This document shows, one piece after another, positions 48,305-59,788 of a DNA stretch of 64,000 nucleotides. The notes under the pieces were generated by a model. That model did not search any database, was not told where the DNA came from, and worked only from the letters and a program-made list of their open reading frames with translations. Position 1 is the stretch's first letter. Every line of letters begins with the position of its first letter. Source of the stretch: Sipunculus nudus (taxonomy: Eukaryota; Annelida; Sipuncula; Golfingiida; Sipunculidae); contig CM049307.1 in assembly GCA_026874595.1 (NCBI GenBank), positions 47,027,178 to 47,091,177 of the forward strand, read 5' to 3'. Position numbers and translations under genes: made by a program.

Positions 48305-48365
48305 TATTACAAGCCTATAACAGGCGTCTTTGATGTAATATTCTGGAACATTCATGAGGCAATTA
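48305..48365 (+). repeat. Fragment of repeat E, right side
   Basis: TTACAAGCCTATAACAGGCG followed by TCTTTGATGTAATATTCTGG matches 47802-47862. The left half of the repeat is not recognisable here. Confidence 0.6.
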
Positions 48366-48454
48366 AGTCTATTAAGTGTTATTACACCTATAAACTGCAG
48401 CAAAGTTTGTATTGATTTCTTCAGAATAGGAATGACTGTAACTTTTGACAAACA

Positions 48455-48457
<3 letters not shown>

Positions 48458-48501
<44 letters not shown>

Positions 48502-48525
48502 TTTATATATATATATATATATATA
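48458..48525. repeat. (AT)n tract interrupted by GTATTT
   Basis: About 40 bp of TA, then GTATTT, then about 22 bp more. Confidence 0.95.
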
Positions 48526-48652
48526 ACGTGATATTATATTTACAAATTACATATATTATATATAATATATATGCATGAGATATATTTATATAGAATTGTA
48601 TTTATATGCTCTGGTTATACCATCAGTGCATTGCAAACAACCTTGAAAGAAC

Positions 48653-48655
<3 letters not shown>

Positions 48656-48719
<64 letters not shown>

Positions 48720-48735
48720 GAGAGAGAGAGAGAGA
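48656..48735. repeat. (AT)n followed by (AG)n
   Basis: About 60 bp of AT passes through ACAG into ten AG dinucleotides. Sixty-codon frames crossing it (Tyr-Ile and Arg-Glu runs) are repeat products. Confidence 0.97.
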
Positions 48736-50835
48736 AATATTATGAGATTGAGAAAGGGAGATTGGTACAGGGAGTGAGAGAGAAAAAGAAACGCACAAAC
48801 AGACTAAAAGAAGGACAATAGAAGTTGGTATCAACGCTCTCAATATCTATATGTAACTTGTTACTCTGTATGTTCTATATGTCCATTGTGTAATAACTGT
48901 ATACCATCTGAATGTTCTTTGTAAAATAGTATTCCCGAAACAATGAAAAAGCTGGCGATCTCTTCACATTTCTTCAATAGCACAACGGAAAGCTTACCTT
49001 GCAGTACTATAGCAGCATCCGTGAACTTGCACAGCTAATGTTTCAGCCCCAGAGGAAGTCGCACAGTAGAATTAAGCCATATTGTGCGTAGGCAGAAGAC
49101 ACGGAAACCAACGATATTTACAATATTAATAACACAATGGTTACTAAGGGATTTATCCATGGTCCTTGGAGAAGTATTATTGTAACAGGCCAGCATGTAT
49201 ATAGATCCCCTCGTCTTTCTCAACAGAACAATTACACGGGCTGTCGGCTTAATCAAATACAAGTAAAATGAGACTGCTTCAACAGACACGCCTTGACAGT
49301 CCAGGCTGTAATCCTGACATTCTTCATTGGTTATTAAGAATCGACGAGTTTTCTCATTAATGGGGATGAACGTCAAAATGTAAAGCAACCGGAAGACACG
49401 GTAGAGTCTTGTCTTGTACCAGAAGACCCTGTATGAATGATGAATACTATACTGAAACCTGATTCAAACCTAATGCATGTTTTTTAATACTTTTATGCAA
49501 TGATTCTACCAGCAGATTTAGTGCATGGGAATAGATAAAACTTTATCATCAATGTTGTATTTCAGGGTAGGGGTAAGACTCCTGCTAGCCCCCCCCCCCC
49601 CCCCCGGCCCGCTTGAATATCTAGTTCTAACCAATGAAAAAGGGAAAAACTGCGGCTTTTCAAATACCAAGAAGTGATTTGAAGAAAAAACAAGAAATTA
49701 TATAAACACATAGTGTATGAAAGGTGAAAACTCATATTCATGGTCTGATAAACGTAGGTTTAAAAATGTTTTCTAAAAAAGGGAGTCTATGTAAATGTCA
49801 CACAGACGCAAAGCATATGATGACGTCAGAGTATTTCTAGTACTGGTCCGTGTATTATCAGCGCGTGTTGCTGATCAAATCGAGGCTACGATAAGAGCAC
49901 GCACCGCCGGGTTCATTGCTTACACAGGTGGCGACCAGGCAGATACATAGGTTCACCATATGGCGTACTACAAGTACCAGTCACCTGTACAACACGTCTA
50001 TGTGAATTTAATGGCTAATGTGTATGTATATAGTACTATATACATATATAAAATATGTACTACGCGGAGCTGGAGTTTTATTGAGGCGCAGTTTCCTGGT
50101 GCAGGGCTCGATTACCACTGTTTCACATTCGCCTATCCCCGAAATACCTGTTGATTACAATAAATTATATTTCATCAATAATCAAGTAAAATGATTACAC
50201 GTGTTCTCTATATACCTCTGCAGCTATCTTGTGTTAATTCCAGAGTTAACTACATATAATATATAAAAGGCTGATACGATTCTGGAAAACCCTGCAGCGC
50301 GCTATTGTTTGTAAACAATCAAATATCCGCATATCAATCAGCTTATATGCTGGTCTTTTTTAAATCGCAATAATAAGCAATCTGAAACATTATTCGGATG
50401 ATCTCCATGAAACGATAATTAGATGTGCAGCGATTTGAGATTTTGATAAACGTTGGTAATTTATCAAATAAATTTTATTAAAATATATATTTATAATATT
50501 TATCATGATTAAAGTATATACCCCATTTAATCTTTGTATTTATATAATAAAAAAAAACAATGAACACCCGAGACAGGAATCTTAAATTTAATTGCAACTT
50601 TAGATAACCGGTTACTGTTTGTATCCTTATACCCAATGACTTACCTGAACTTCCTCTGAGACGAAATTGACAAATGACGTTCAGTGTGAAAAGGCTACAC
50701 AGCTGGGACTGAAATAGAAACGTTAATTAACAGTCGGAAATCAACACAGCATTCATTCTCTAAACTCTACTGGTTTACTTAACCTCGTGGTCTCTTTACG
50801 CTCTTACGCAATGGTTACGTTACATTCGTTTTTTA
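48736..50835. other. Unique sequence, nothing recognised
   Basis: A 117-codon minus-strand frame at 49035-49388 is open but has no recognised domain. Seventeen C lie at 49589-49605. TGACGTCA lies at 49821-49828. The palindrome ATTGTTTGTAAACAAT near 50306, which contains a forkhead-type core, is isolated. Confidence 0.4.
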
Positions 50836-51482
50836 TTTAATACCACCCAACCACTGCTTGCAACCGCAGGGTCAGCCAGTTAGATAGCACAAGGTTTATA
50901 TGTTCCTATATTATGTTACCATGTTATAACATCAGAGATTTTTGAATGGAGCTGTTCATGGACAGGAGCAGGAGAAATGAGCAAGAGAGAATTTCTTTAT
51001 TGTCTGATATTGACATACTCTGTTTTAAATATACCGGGGCACTTTGTGGGAATAGATATCTGAGTGACTGGAAGATTACTTCCGTTATTAATTGGAAAGT
51101 ACAGAATGTTTTATCTGATTCAATGTAAAGGAACATGTAATAATTTTCAGGTATTATATTTTTTTCATTTCATTCAACTTTAGAATGTCATTGCCAATTT
51201 TACCCTTATTCTGTTAACTATGACATTTTCCGTCGGTAAATTTTTTAATATTTGTGATTCCAATTTTTACACATTTATTTCTCCGTTTTAAAAATAGATT
51301 GTGAAGAGTTACACAACATGCCAGTAGTACATTCATGGTTAAGGCTTCTGTCTTGATATCTTGAGGCAAAGAAAATACAATAACAAATTACGTAATTTTT
51401 ATATTTAATTCCACTCAATCACTGCTTGCAATCTTAGGGTCTAGTGCACTCAGAGAGAAGGGGGAAAATGTTCCTACTAGTG
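50836..51482 (+). repeat. Two-part repeat: block X twice around block Y
   Basis: Block X (CCACCCAACCACTGCTTGCA at about 50843 and TCCACTCAATCACTGCTTGCA-like sequence at about 51410, each running on to ATGTTCCTA) is present twice, about 568 bp apart in direct orientation. Block Y between them (about 50975-51395) recurs at 53150-53650. The pair resembles the direct ends of a small dispersed unit, or one tandem step of a ~570-bp repeat. No coding frame is shared between the Y copies. Confidence 0.6.
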
Positions 51483-51490
51483 AGATATCG

Positions 51491-51494
<4 letters not shown>

Positions 51495-51549
<55 letters not shown>
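51495..51549. repeat. (AT)n microsatellite, 55 bp
   Basis: The AT tract of the reverse copy of repeat E. Confidence 0.96.
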
Positions 51550-51551
<2 letters not shown>

Positions 51552-51620
51552 TCGTTAGCAGCAATGGTGTCTCCATGATGTAATTTAATTTCAACAAGTG
51601 ATAGCAGTTACACCAGCAGC
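51550..51620 (-). repeat. Repeat E, reverse orientation, left side
   Basis: Read on the minus strand: CACTTGTTGAAATTAAATTA, then CATCATGGAGACACCATTGC, then TGCTAACGAGAATATATATA. It matches 47683-47740 closely and, as there, leads straight into the AT tract. Confidence 0.78.
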
Positions 51621-52274
51621 AAAAGTGATAAACATCAAATGACTTATATTTGAATATGCGCCAATATCTCAAATATACACTAGGCATACAGCTATTGCTT
51701 TACCAAAACGAAGAGTTCATGGCCATAGTGTTCGTAATTTGTTAGGTTTATTGGGTGTCTTTCTCCTGAACAATGAATTTCAGATTCTTAACAAATTTGA
51801 ATAGCACAGTGCAAGATCTGCAGCCTCTATAGTTACTCATACAACCCGATTCATCGGTGCCCCGGGCATTGTACGAGCTGTATGCCTGTCTATATTAACC
51901 CCGGTTAGGAACTCATCTCTTGAGTACACTTTGGGTTTTACTCAGCAAGTTTTATGGCATGTATACATACTTAATTCATTGTTTGTTCACGCTGAGGTAG
52001 GTTTCAGGTCAGTACTAACAACGTAATGACGCTTCTGAAGGTCTTTGGCATTCCCCATTCCAGTCTGCAACTCAGCATAATCCGTTTACATTATGTTCTC
52101 TTATTATGCTTCAATGTTGTGTCATTAGGCATTTCTGAAAGGAGTTGTTCAGTGACAAGTGACGACAAATATTATACATTTGCACGGCAAATTGAACATG
52201 GCTAACGTTTCCTTCCCATTTTATATTCATACACTTCTAATGTCTGACATGCCACTAGGCTCCAAACGCAGTGG
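51621..52274. other. Unique sequence, nothing recognised
   Basis: No feature supported. Confidence 0.4.
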
Positions 52275-52566
52275 TACATTGTACACTGCAGCGGTCCCCG
52301 ATCTCCTTTGCTTAAACCGCTGCTTTAATTAGCAGTTTTTCTTGGTTCCAAAATCCGGAGCTGGCACAGGCCAGAAATCAGATCAACGACAGTGGGGTGT
52401 CTTGGGTTTAAACCTGAGTTTGATGCGATACCACGCTCGTGCTATTCTGGTTAAATTATTTTTCCTGTGCCAACACTGGAGGCGAAACCCGCAGGATCTT
52501 GCTATGCAAAACAGCGGTTAAAGCAAAGGCGAAATAGAACGACTGTAGTGTGAAACATGTGTAACA
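52275..52566. mobile_element. MITE family C, second copy, ~292 bp
   Basis: The left end TGTACACTGCAGCGGTCCCC then GATCTCCTTTGCTTAAACCG pairs with the right end CGGTTAAAGCAAAGGCGAAA then TAGAACGACTGTAGTGTGAA. The interior shares GTTTGATGCGATACCACGCT and GATCTTGCTATGCAAAACAG with 36541-36854. It lies 18 bp from the next family A element. Confidence 0.7.
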
Positions 52567-52584
52567 TGTCACGTGGTACAATGT

Positions 52585-53087
52585 TTAAAGAGGCCCAGTC
52601 ACCTAAAAAGCATGTTGATTTAACACGAAAAATAGCTTCTTCCCTTTAAAATAAATCTGTACCTGTCAAAATATTACCTTGAAACCGTTTGCTTACTCCT
52701 GTAAAAACAGTGGACCGGGCGCGATCGCAAGTGTCTACATAAACACAGTGCATAGGCCGCTTGCAGCGAGGACCCACAACTCGTGGAAACAGGAGATGCC
52801 CTGACTGACTAGGCCAAAAAAATATAATACATGTTCCCGCTTGCTGAAACACCGCGTGTTGCTCCTCTTTATCGGACTTTATGTCACGCGGCCTTGTCAT
52901 GGTAAACATACACACGTATACAGTGTTTACCAACACGCAGAGCCATAACAAGGTGTTAAACAGCCGTATGCGAGGAAATTAGGCTATGTGTTGGGATGGC
53001 TCTGTTGGGGAACCTTTATATAAAGTAAAACTGAACTGATTGTATGAAAAAATAGGCATACTATTGCTCCTAATAATGTCCCTTTAA
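52585..53087 (+). mobile_element. Family A repeat, 503 bp, best-preserved copy
   Basis: Begins TTAAAGAGGCCCAGTCACCT and ends GTCCCTTTAA, with TTAA at both outer ends. The left end is nearly that of family B (TTAAAG.GGCC.ATCACCTA in the reversed right end of B). Interior blocks are those listed for the other copies. The 101-codon minus frame at 52646-52951 is a shadow of the repeat. Confidence 0.88.
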
Positions 53088-53149
53088 ATACTCGCTTTCA
53101 ACTCAGTGAAGTCGTTCACTGATTAAAATATAAATCTAAAACTTTCGCG

Positions 53150-53650
53150 AAATCAGCAGGAGAGAGTTTTCTTATTGTGTGATTTTGACTCACTCATGTT
53201 TTTAAAGGACTGAGTTATTTTGTGGTAATTTATATCTGAGTGACTGGAAGATTGCTTCCGTAATTAATTGGTTGAACATATGTTTTGTCTGATTCAAATG
53301 TAACATGTTATTTTTTTCAGGTATTATATTTTGTCATTTCATTTAGCTGAAGAAGGAGTTTTGCCAATCAAATGAGATGCAATTCCGACGACCACAGAAT
53401 TCGCAGATATATTTTCTCACCGGAAGATATGCAGGGAATATCCCTGAGAATTTCGTTACAATTTTACTCTTGTTTTGTTAACTACGATTCATAAACATTT
53501 TTGCATGGTAATTCTTAATATTTTGGATTCCAATTTATTATAACACATTCATTTCTTTTCTTTAGATAAATTGGGAAGAGCTACACAGCATGCCAGTGGC
53601 ACTGTTATGTGTAAGGCATCTATCGTGATCTATTGAAGTAGAGAAAATAA
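53150..53650 (+). repeat. Second copy of block Y
   Basis: TATCTGAGTGACTGGAAGAT then TGCTTCCGTAATTAATTGG, TTTTTCAGGTATTATATTTT and GAAGAGCTACACAGCATGCC follow the same order as in 50975-51395. A ~60-bp insert near 53345-53405 is not in the first copy. It is an old duplication or a dispersed repeat. Confidence 0.65.
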
Positions 53651-54884
53651 AAAATATATTTATACTTAACTATGCGAGTGAAAAATTTGCTTAATGTGCT
53701 TTTGTATTTTTATTTAATTTAGAGCACTATTATAATAATTGCTGGAGGCCCCTCACTAGTTTATGCAGGCCCTGCTCTGTCGCTCTCTAACACCAAACGA
53801 ATAACAATATATTGTTTATACTGGGCCCAGCTGGGTCGCTTTATGTTTTACAAACTGTCTTTTCTAAACACAAGCCCTGACGAAGTTTCATGTCACATGC
53901 GGATGGCAGCGTGATAAGATTTTTAGGGACTGACATGAAAAATTAAATTAAAATAAAAGAAATTTATAAAATATTATTTATAAAACATATTTATGAAATA
54001 TAAGAACCTCCTGTACCTTATTGTTTCCTTATTGTTACAGAAAAAAAAAACGAAGAAAATAAATGCGCTTTTACTTATATGACAATGACCGTTAATTTCA
54101 CAGTCGCTGGTAAATTGTGAGCCTCTCTTTTCGAATTAAAACATATTGCAGAATTCTTTATGCTAATAAGCAGCTTAAGCTTGATCTGTCTTGAAAACTA
54201 AAATGAATACAATCTAGATAATCATTGTAAATGATAACGTTGAAAAGTTTAGATTTGCAAATTAACATTATTTTCTTATAATTGAAAATGTTGTTTGCGT
54301 GGTAATTGTCTTTGTCTTTGATACTTCAACCAATATCTTAAGAATTCAGTCAATAGGCATGATATCAATGAATCAATAAAAGTTTATTACAAAGTAATAC
54401 TTTCCACTTTCACACGGAAAATACAAAACGGTTTCAAACAACGAATAAAGCTTACACACGCGAAACGTTTTCAAACCCTTTCCGCCACAACATTTAAATC
54501 CTGCTCGTAGGTGGTTACGAAATCGTTACAATGCATATATATATATATATATATAACGGTGTAGCCACTCTTGTGCTTTTCGCAGCAGCTAGAGCATCTG
54601 CACTATTTCATTTGGTGTGCGAGTAATTCAATAAATAATGACGACTTGACCTTGGATTGGATAGCAAAAATAAAGACGATGGAATCTAAACAAATAGCAG
54701 TGAGTACAAAACTAGGTGATTACAGACATTCTTGTAAAACCTTTGTTAGTTCCACATTTCTTTCCCTCCTCCAGCAACAACTGATAGAAGATCTCTATGA
54801 GTATATCTGTGGTGCTGTTCCTACAAGAACCTACGTTTTCATGCAGCTAAGACATAGTAAATGCACATAAAGGACAACAATTTA
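53651..54884. other. AT-rich unique sequence with a short (AT)n
   Basis: A 22-bp AT tract lies at 54534-54555. The 99-codon plus-strand frame at 54571-54870 has no recognisable domain and is not called a gene. Confidence 0.4.
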
Positions 54885-55410
54885 GAGAGATACAATTATA
54901 ACTAGAAGTTCAAATTATGTCGACAATTTATTTGCATATAAAAAATCAATAAATGTAATATGACACTGTTCATCAAAATCCTTGACCATGAAAACGTAAG
55001 TGTAGACACCTTGATCTCTAAGATAAGACTAGGACTAAGAGAGATATTAACGAAATAAAAATTTCCAGGAAAGGCGACAGCTAATTTGCATATTAAAAAT
55101 TCATTAAATGGTAGCTTGGAAAAGTTCATTATACTCCTCTTATATGAAAACATAGCTGTAGACACCTTAATCTGAAAAATAGAAACTGTGAGAGATATGA
55201 GTAAAATAAGAATATCCGTTAATGGCGAAAGCTTATTTGCTTATTAAACTTTTCATTAAATGGTAGTTAAAACGGTTCATCATATTCCTCTCCCATGAAA
55301 ATACAGGTGTATAAACCTTTATATCTAAAACAGGAAAGAACTAAGAGAGATATTAGCAAAAAAAGAGGTTCCAATAATGTCGATAGCTGATCAGCAAATT
55401 ACAGGGGTTT
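54885..55410. repeat. Tandem array, 3.4 copies of a ~153-bp unit
   Basis: Units start GAGAGATA at 54885, 55039, 55190 and 55345, spacings 154, 151 and 155 bp. Each contains TTATTTGCATATNAAAAATT-like sequence, a TCATTAAATGGTAG-like block, a TCATNATACTCCTC-like block, ATGAAAA, and GTGTAGACACCTT. Copies are roughly 70-75% alike by eye, so the array is old. Open frames here are shadows. Confidence 0.85.
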
Positions 55411-55980
55411 TTTTTGCGAAATGCTAAAGGTGTCTGTACGACAGCCACTGTAATGTTAATAAGTAGGACCAAAAGATCATGAAACTTCATTTGTAAAAAA
55501 AAAAGATCCACGAATATTTTGTATGAGAACAGAAGTTTTGCGAGAATACAATGTCTTGTTTCCGGTCTGTGTGCAGAGTCGCCTTCATTAATCGCAAGTT
55601 TTTTTTTTCTTTCTACAAATTTAGTTTTACCTCTTCCAAGTACGTATGTATTGTGTTTTACCCTCGGATTGATGGCTGTTGCTCTGTATGTTAGCAACTA
55701 AATGCAAAAATGTCTGCACAGATTCGGATGAAAAATTGTGCAGCGTTAGAATGACACCCAATGAGCAAACCACTCAGTTACGGAGATAATCTTAAATACG
55801 ATGTGTTTTTCCAACCAGAGCAATTTATTTGTATAAGGGGTGGTTTTGTTCTGAAAGTGACCTGTGATCGGGTTTCTAGTCCATGACAGATATGTAACTG
55901 TTGACACAGGAAAGTTTCAATAAAGGGTCATGGCGGTACTCCGAGTACGGCCAAAAATGTTTCTTTTGGCTTTGACAGGT
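55411..55980. other. Unique sequence, nothing recognised
   Basis: Overlapping opposite-strand frames near 55353-55701 have no domain. No feature supported. Confidence 0.4.
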
Positions 55981-56257
55981 TTAAGTCGGCGTCCCATCTA
56001 CCGATTAAGTCGGTAGATGTGATGACGGAACCGAGAAAATCGGCTGATTTACAACCTTACTTTCCTTCTTTTATCATTCCAGACGCCAATAAAGAAGAAG
56101 ATGAAATAAGAAGTGGCAAAAATGATTTGAAAAATACGATGATCTGCACGAAAAGTTGGCAGGTAGGCCGGCATTCCCCGGTCTTGGAGACGTAAACATT
56201 TTTGTACATTACAAATTCGGCGGGCTGAAAAATCGGTAGATGGGATTCCTGCCTTAG
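55981..56257. mobile_element. Short MITE, 277 bp, ends with CATCTACCGATT
   Basis: The left end TTAAGTCGGCGTCCCATCTA then CCGATT is inverted at the right end, which read in reverse is CTAAGGCAGGAATCCCATCT then ACCGATT. Just inside the left end the motif forms a perfect hairpin, CATCTACCGA, loop TTAAG, TCGGTAGATG (about 55994-56018). There is no transposase. The 75-codon minus frame is a shadow. Confidence 0.72.
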
Positions 56258-56307
56258 GATTTATACCTTGTAACATATGGCTATTCCAATGTCTGAAGCC
56301 GTACTAC

Positions 56308-56372
56308 CATCTACCGATTGTTTTGTCCGATTTTTTTCCCCTGGCGGAAAAAATCGATAGGATCGGTGGATG
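56308..56372. repeat. Hairpin using the same CATCTACCGAT motif
   Basis: CATCTACCGAT at 56308-56318 is inverted as ATCGGTGGATG at 56362-56372 with one mismatch. The interior also pairs (CCGATTTTTTTCC against GGAAAAAATCG). It is probably a deleted relative of the MITE 50 bp upstream. Confidence 0.6.
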
Positions 56373-57967
56373 TGAAGGGTGCTGCAGGTACTGGCTATAG
56401 TTAAAACAATTTTTTTTGGGGGGGGGGGGGCGTTTGACAGACTTACCCTCCGGTTGGGCAATTTATTTATAGAAGAAAATTAAAAAAGAACAATAACGGT
56501 CAAATAATATTCTGCTCCATTTTTGTACTGGGCACTTTTGTTTATCCGCAAACTCCAATAACAGCTGTTTAATATAAAATTTCATTGCCCTTGCATAAAT
56601 AAAGTTCTCATTTATTGCAAATATCCTTTGTGGCTCCACTCAGGGTTCTCAGTTTATTGAGTCCTGATCCTTCGGAATATTACAGCCAGTTCAATCAACA
56701 CGTGCCAGAATTTGCGATAATGGAGTAACTGTCACATGTAAGCCCGGCCCTCTGACATTACGACCAGATTACTGACTGTCAGGGTGACTTTATATCTAGG
56801 TCTGAGGAATACATTATAAGGCCCAATGAGGATGCAAATATTCTCGTCATTTTTGACAACGCTCTATGGCCTACAGGTACACTGTCAATTGACATAAACC
56901 AGACTAATCGTTAGCATTTTAAGTGTATTTCTGACAACACCAAACATGAGCAAGAAAAGTTCTGTTTTAACTCAGCATATTGGTAATCCCCTCCACATGT
57001 TTGTTGAATTTCTGTCTGCATGAATACAAGCATGGCTCGCACGGGTTACTCGACGCAGCCAACTTGTACGCGATACATGATATGGCTCGTTACCATAGAG
57101 ACTGGGTTTCAGTTTGGGTTGTGAGTTCACATGTATTCTCTTGGGTTTTAACCACGATACGAATGCAACAAGATGGAAGACCATTACGATGCATTCCTCG
57201 ATATTACTTGTACCGCGACTCAAGTAGGCTTACCAGCTCAATTAGCAGTGCCTACTGAGTCGGGTTGTCACGGCTAACAGAGGCTTCACTGCGTAAGCGG
57301 GGATCAGGACTCACAGTATATTTTACCTCCACTGTATGATGTTTACCGTCATTGCGTGTTCATATAAGAAGATTATATTTGGGGTAAGACATGTCTTGGT
57401 GGTCAACGCGTTGAGCTCCGTAGTAAAAAGTCTCCATAGTCCTTCCGCCCAAGGGCGCCCGTGGTTTGGTTTTTGGCAGTAATTAAGAAATGCTAATATT
57501 TCTGACCAGTATGTTACAAGGGCTAAAACAATGTGAACTCCGGCAAAATAGAATGAATCATTTTACTCAAACTTACTGAAGTTATACTTTGCAACATTCT
57601 AGACTTTCCCTAGTAACAGCACTAGAGGTGTCTTAGCTGACGGTGTATTTTACTACATTCATGGTAACCAGTACTCTAATCATCCAATCAGCGTTAGTCA
57701 TGTGTCCCTGACCTTGTCTCTTCCGTTCCAAAAATAAACTGTTTCCAAATATTAAATTAATTGGTTTACTAACATTCTTTGCAAGGTATTGTGCTGATTT
57801 TTTATACATAAACACCGGAGTAACTTGCTGAGTCACTGACAAGTGAATTTTCATAATAAAAAATAAAAAAACAATAAATATCGGCAAAAACCGGTGGGCT
57901 TCACTTGGTGGGAGGGACTATCGTTCGAGCCGCAATGACAATTCTAAACTCTCGATACAACCATTTT
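56373..57967. other. Unique sequence, nothing recognised
   Basis: Thirteen G lie at 56418-56430. Opposite-strand frames of 83 and 92 codons at 56972-57258 have no recognisable domain. No gene supported. Confidence 0.4.
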
Positions 57968-58694
57968 AGCCCTCAGTCCTTAGGCTGATGGGCTATTGTC
58001 GTCACCCAAGCTGTCCGTCCGTCCGTCCGTCCGTCCGTCCGGCGTCCGTTAACTTTTACCTTGTGAGCGGGATATCTTGAAAAGGATTCACCGTCAGAAT
58101 TTTATTTCCTCGGTAAAGATGTATATCGACAAAATCTCGGTCAAGTTCGAAGATGATTGACCTTGACCTATTTTTCGACCTTTTAGAGCTGATTATAGAA
58201 AAAACATTTAGAAGCTTATTTCCCAGGAACCATTCGGTGGATTTTCACAATACTTACTAAGATCATAGGGACTGATGGTCTGTAACTGCTGCACAAGTTT
58301 TGGGGCGCCACCTACAATTTCTGATTTTTAATAAATTTTTCTTAATTTTTTCAACTTTGGCCTTGTGAGCGGGATATCTCTAAAAGGATTCGCAATAGGA
58401 ATTTTATTTCTTTGGTGAAGATGTATAACGACAAAATCTTGGTCAAGTTCGAAAATGGGTGACATTGACCTACTTTTCAAGGTCACAGAGCTTATAATAG
58501 AATAAAACTTAGAAGGTTATTTTCAGGAAGCATTTGCTGGATTGTTATGAATCATGGTACATACCTCAGCCACTGTCCTCTCTATTTTAAATTTATAAGT
58601 GAGACATGTACAGATATATACATCCATGTGAGAATAGATAGTTAGTACTTGTTACTGTTACCACCTCTAAACACTGTTCTTTTGGCTGAGGGCT
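57968..58694. mobile_element. Inverted-ended repeat with (GTCC)n and a 302-bp internal duplication
   Basis: AGCCCTCAG at 57968-57976 is inverted as CTGAGGGCT at 58686-58694. The left end folds as a hairpin (AGCCCTCAG against CTGATGGGCT). Seven GTCC/CCGT tetramers lie at 58012-58041. Inside, two direct copies of a ~300-bp block start TTGTGAGCGGGATATCT at 58061 and 58363, each carrying ATTTTATTTC, GACAAAATCT.GGTCAAGTTCGAA and TGACCT. It looks like a non-coding dispersed repeat; no superfamily can be assigned. Confidence 0.65.
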
Positions 58695-59047
58695 TTTGTC
58701 AGCTTCTGCTGATATTCTTGTTTTATTCTGAAAATAATACGTGACATACATACATGAAACATATATAATACATTACATAGGTTCATGACTTAACAAATTT
58801 CAAGACAATAACAAATGAATCCCTAACGTGTTATACATTATGTGGATGATATGGAAAAACCAATCAACAATAATTAAGTATAATAATATTATCTTAAGGG
58901 TGTTACATCTGCCAGGTGGCAGATTGGACCATTATGTATTATGCTGGTAGATTACCTCTTTTGATTGCTTTCATTTTTTCTAATAAATATACTTTATTTA
59001 TGAATTGCAAAAAAAACTTAGAGTCTAGTTTTTTTTGTTACATCTGC

Positions 59048-59101
<54 letters not shown>

Positions 59102-59527
59102 CTTTACAACAAGAGAAATCAATTCAGCCAAACATATTTACTGTTACCAAGTAGCATACTGCTATTTGATGGTTAGTGGTCACTGTATCTGAAGATTTCG
59201 AAATAAAAGTTTTCCAAATGTCCGTGCACAATATCACTGTAAATAAGCATAAGATAGAACCTTAAATATTAATTATTCTTCACGTACAATATAATCTATA
59301 ATCTAGAAAGCTTTTTAATAATACATCACTCCTATCGTATGGCTCCAACCTTCCTCGTCCAATAGATTGTGCACAAAGAGGCGATTGACCAATTGCTTAA
59401 AAAGAATATTATTAATATTATTAGTAAATATATTTTAATGTCTGCTAAACCATTTCAGCCTTGTCATGAAGAGAGCGGTAATTTCCCTGCTGGGTGTTCT
59501 GTAAGACTTTATAATTTAAGTATATTA
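58695..59527. other. AT-rich sequence with a 47-bp (AT)n at 59053-59099
   Basis: Apart from the AT tract, whose flanks do not match the repeat E copies, nothing is recognised. Confidence 0.5.
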
Positions 59528-59705
59528 GGGGGGGATCAAAGATTTAGGAAAAGGAGGGGTCCAATCCACTAGGACTAATGACAAAACCTAAAACAAATCC
59601 CCAGGACCGGAAGGGGGGATGCAGGCCACAAAAATAGGTCTGAAAGCCTTCATAAAAGTTGCAGCGGCTGCATAAAGATGGGGGTCCGGAACGCCTGGAC
59701 CTCCC
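59528..59705 (+). repeat. Left arm of a ~180-bp inverted repeat pair
   Basis: TTAGGAAAAGGAGGGGTCCA then ATCC, ACTAATGACAAAACCTAAAA and CCAGGACC run here. The same sequence in reverse orientation lies at 59922-60105 with moderate divergence (about 70% by eye). Arms of this kind are typical of fold-back elements or of two copies of one MITE inserted head to head. Confidence 0.65.
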
Positions 59706-59788
59706 TCTGGACCCCATTCTGTACATACAAAAAACAACGCTTATATAAGTTTTTCGGGGTTTCACCAGCAGACATCTATAAATAGAGT

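Noticed and set aside
49035-49388. 117-codon minus frame
   Set aside because: No recognisable motif and no supporting splice or promoter signals.
57922-57940. CGTTCGAGCCGC as a tRNA B-box
   Set aside because: No A-box at the right distance upstream and no cloverleaf pairing.
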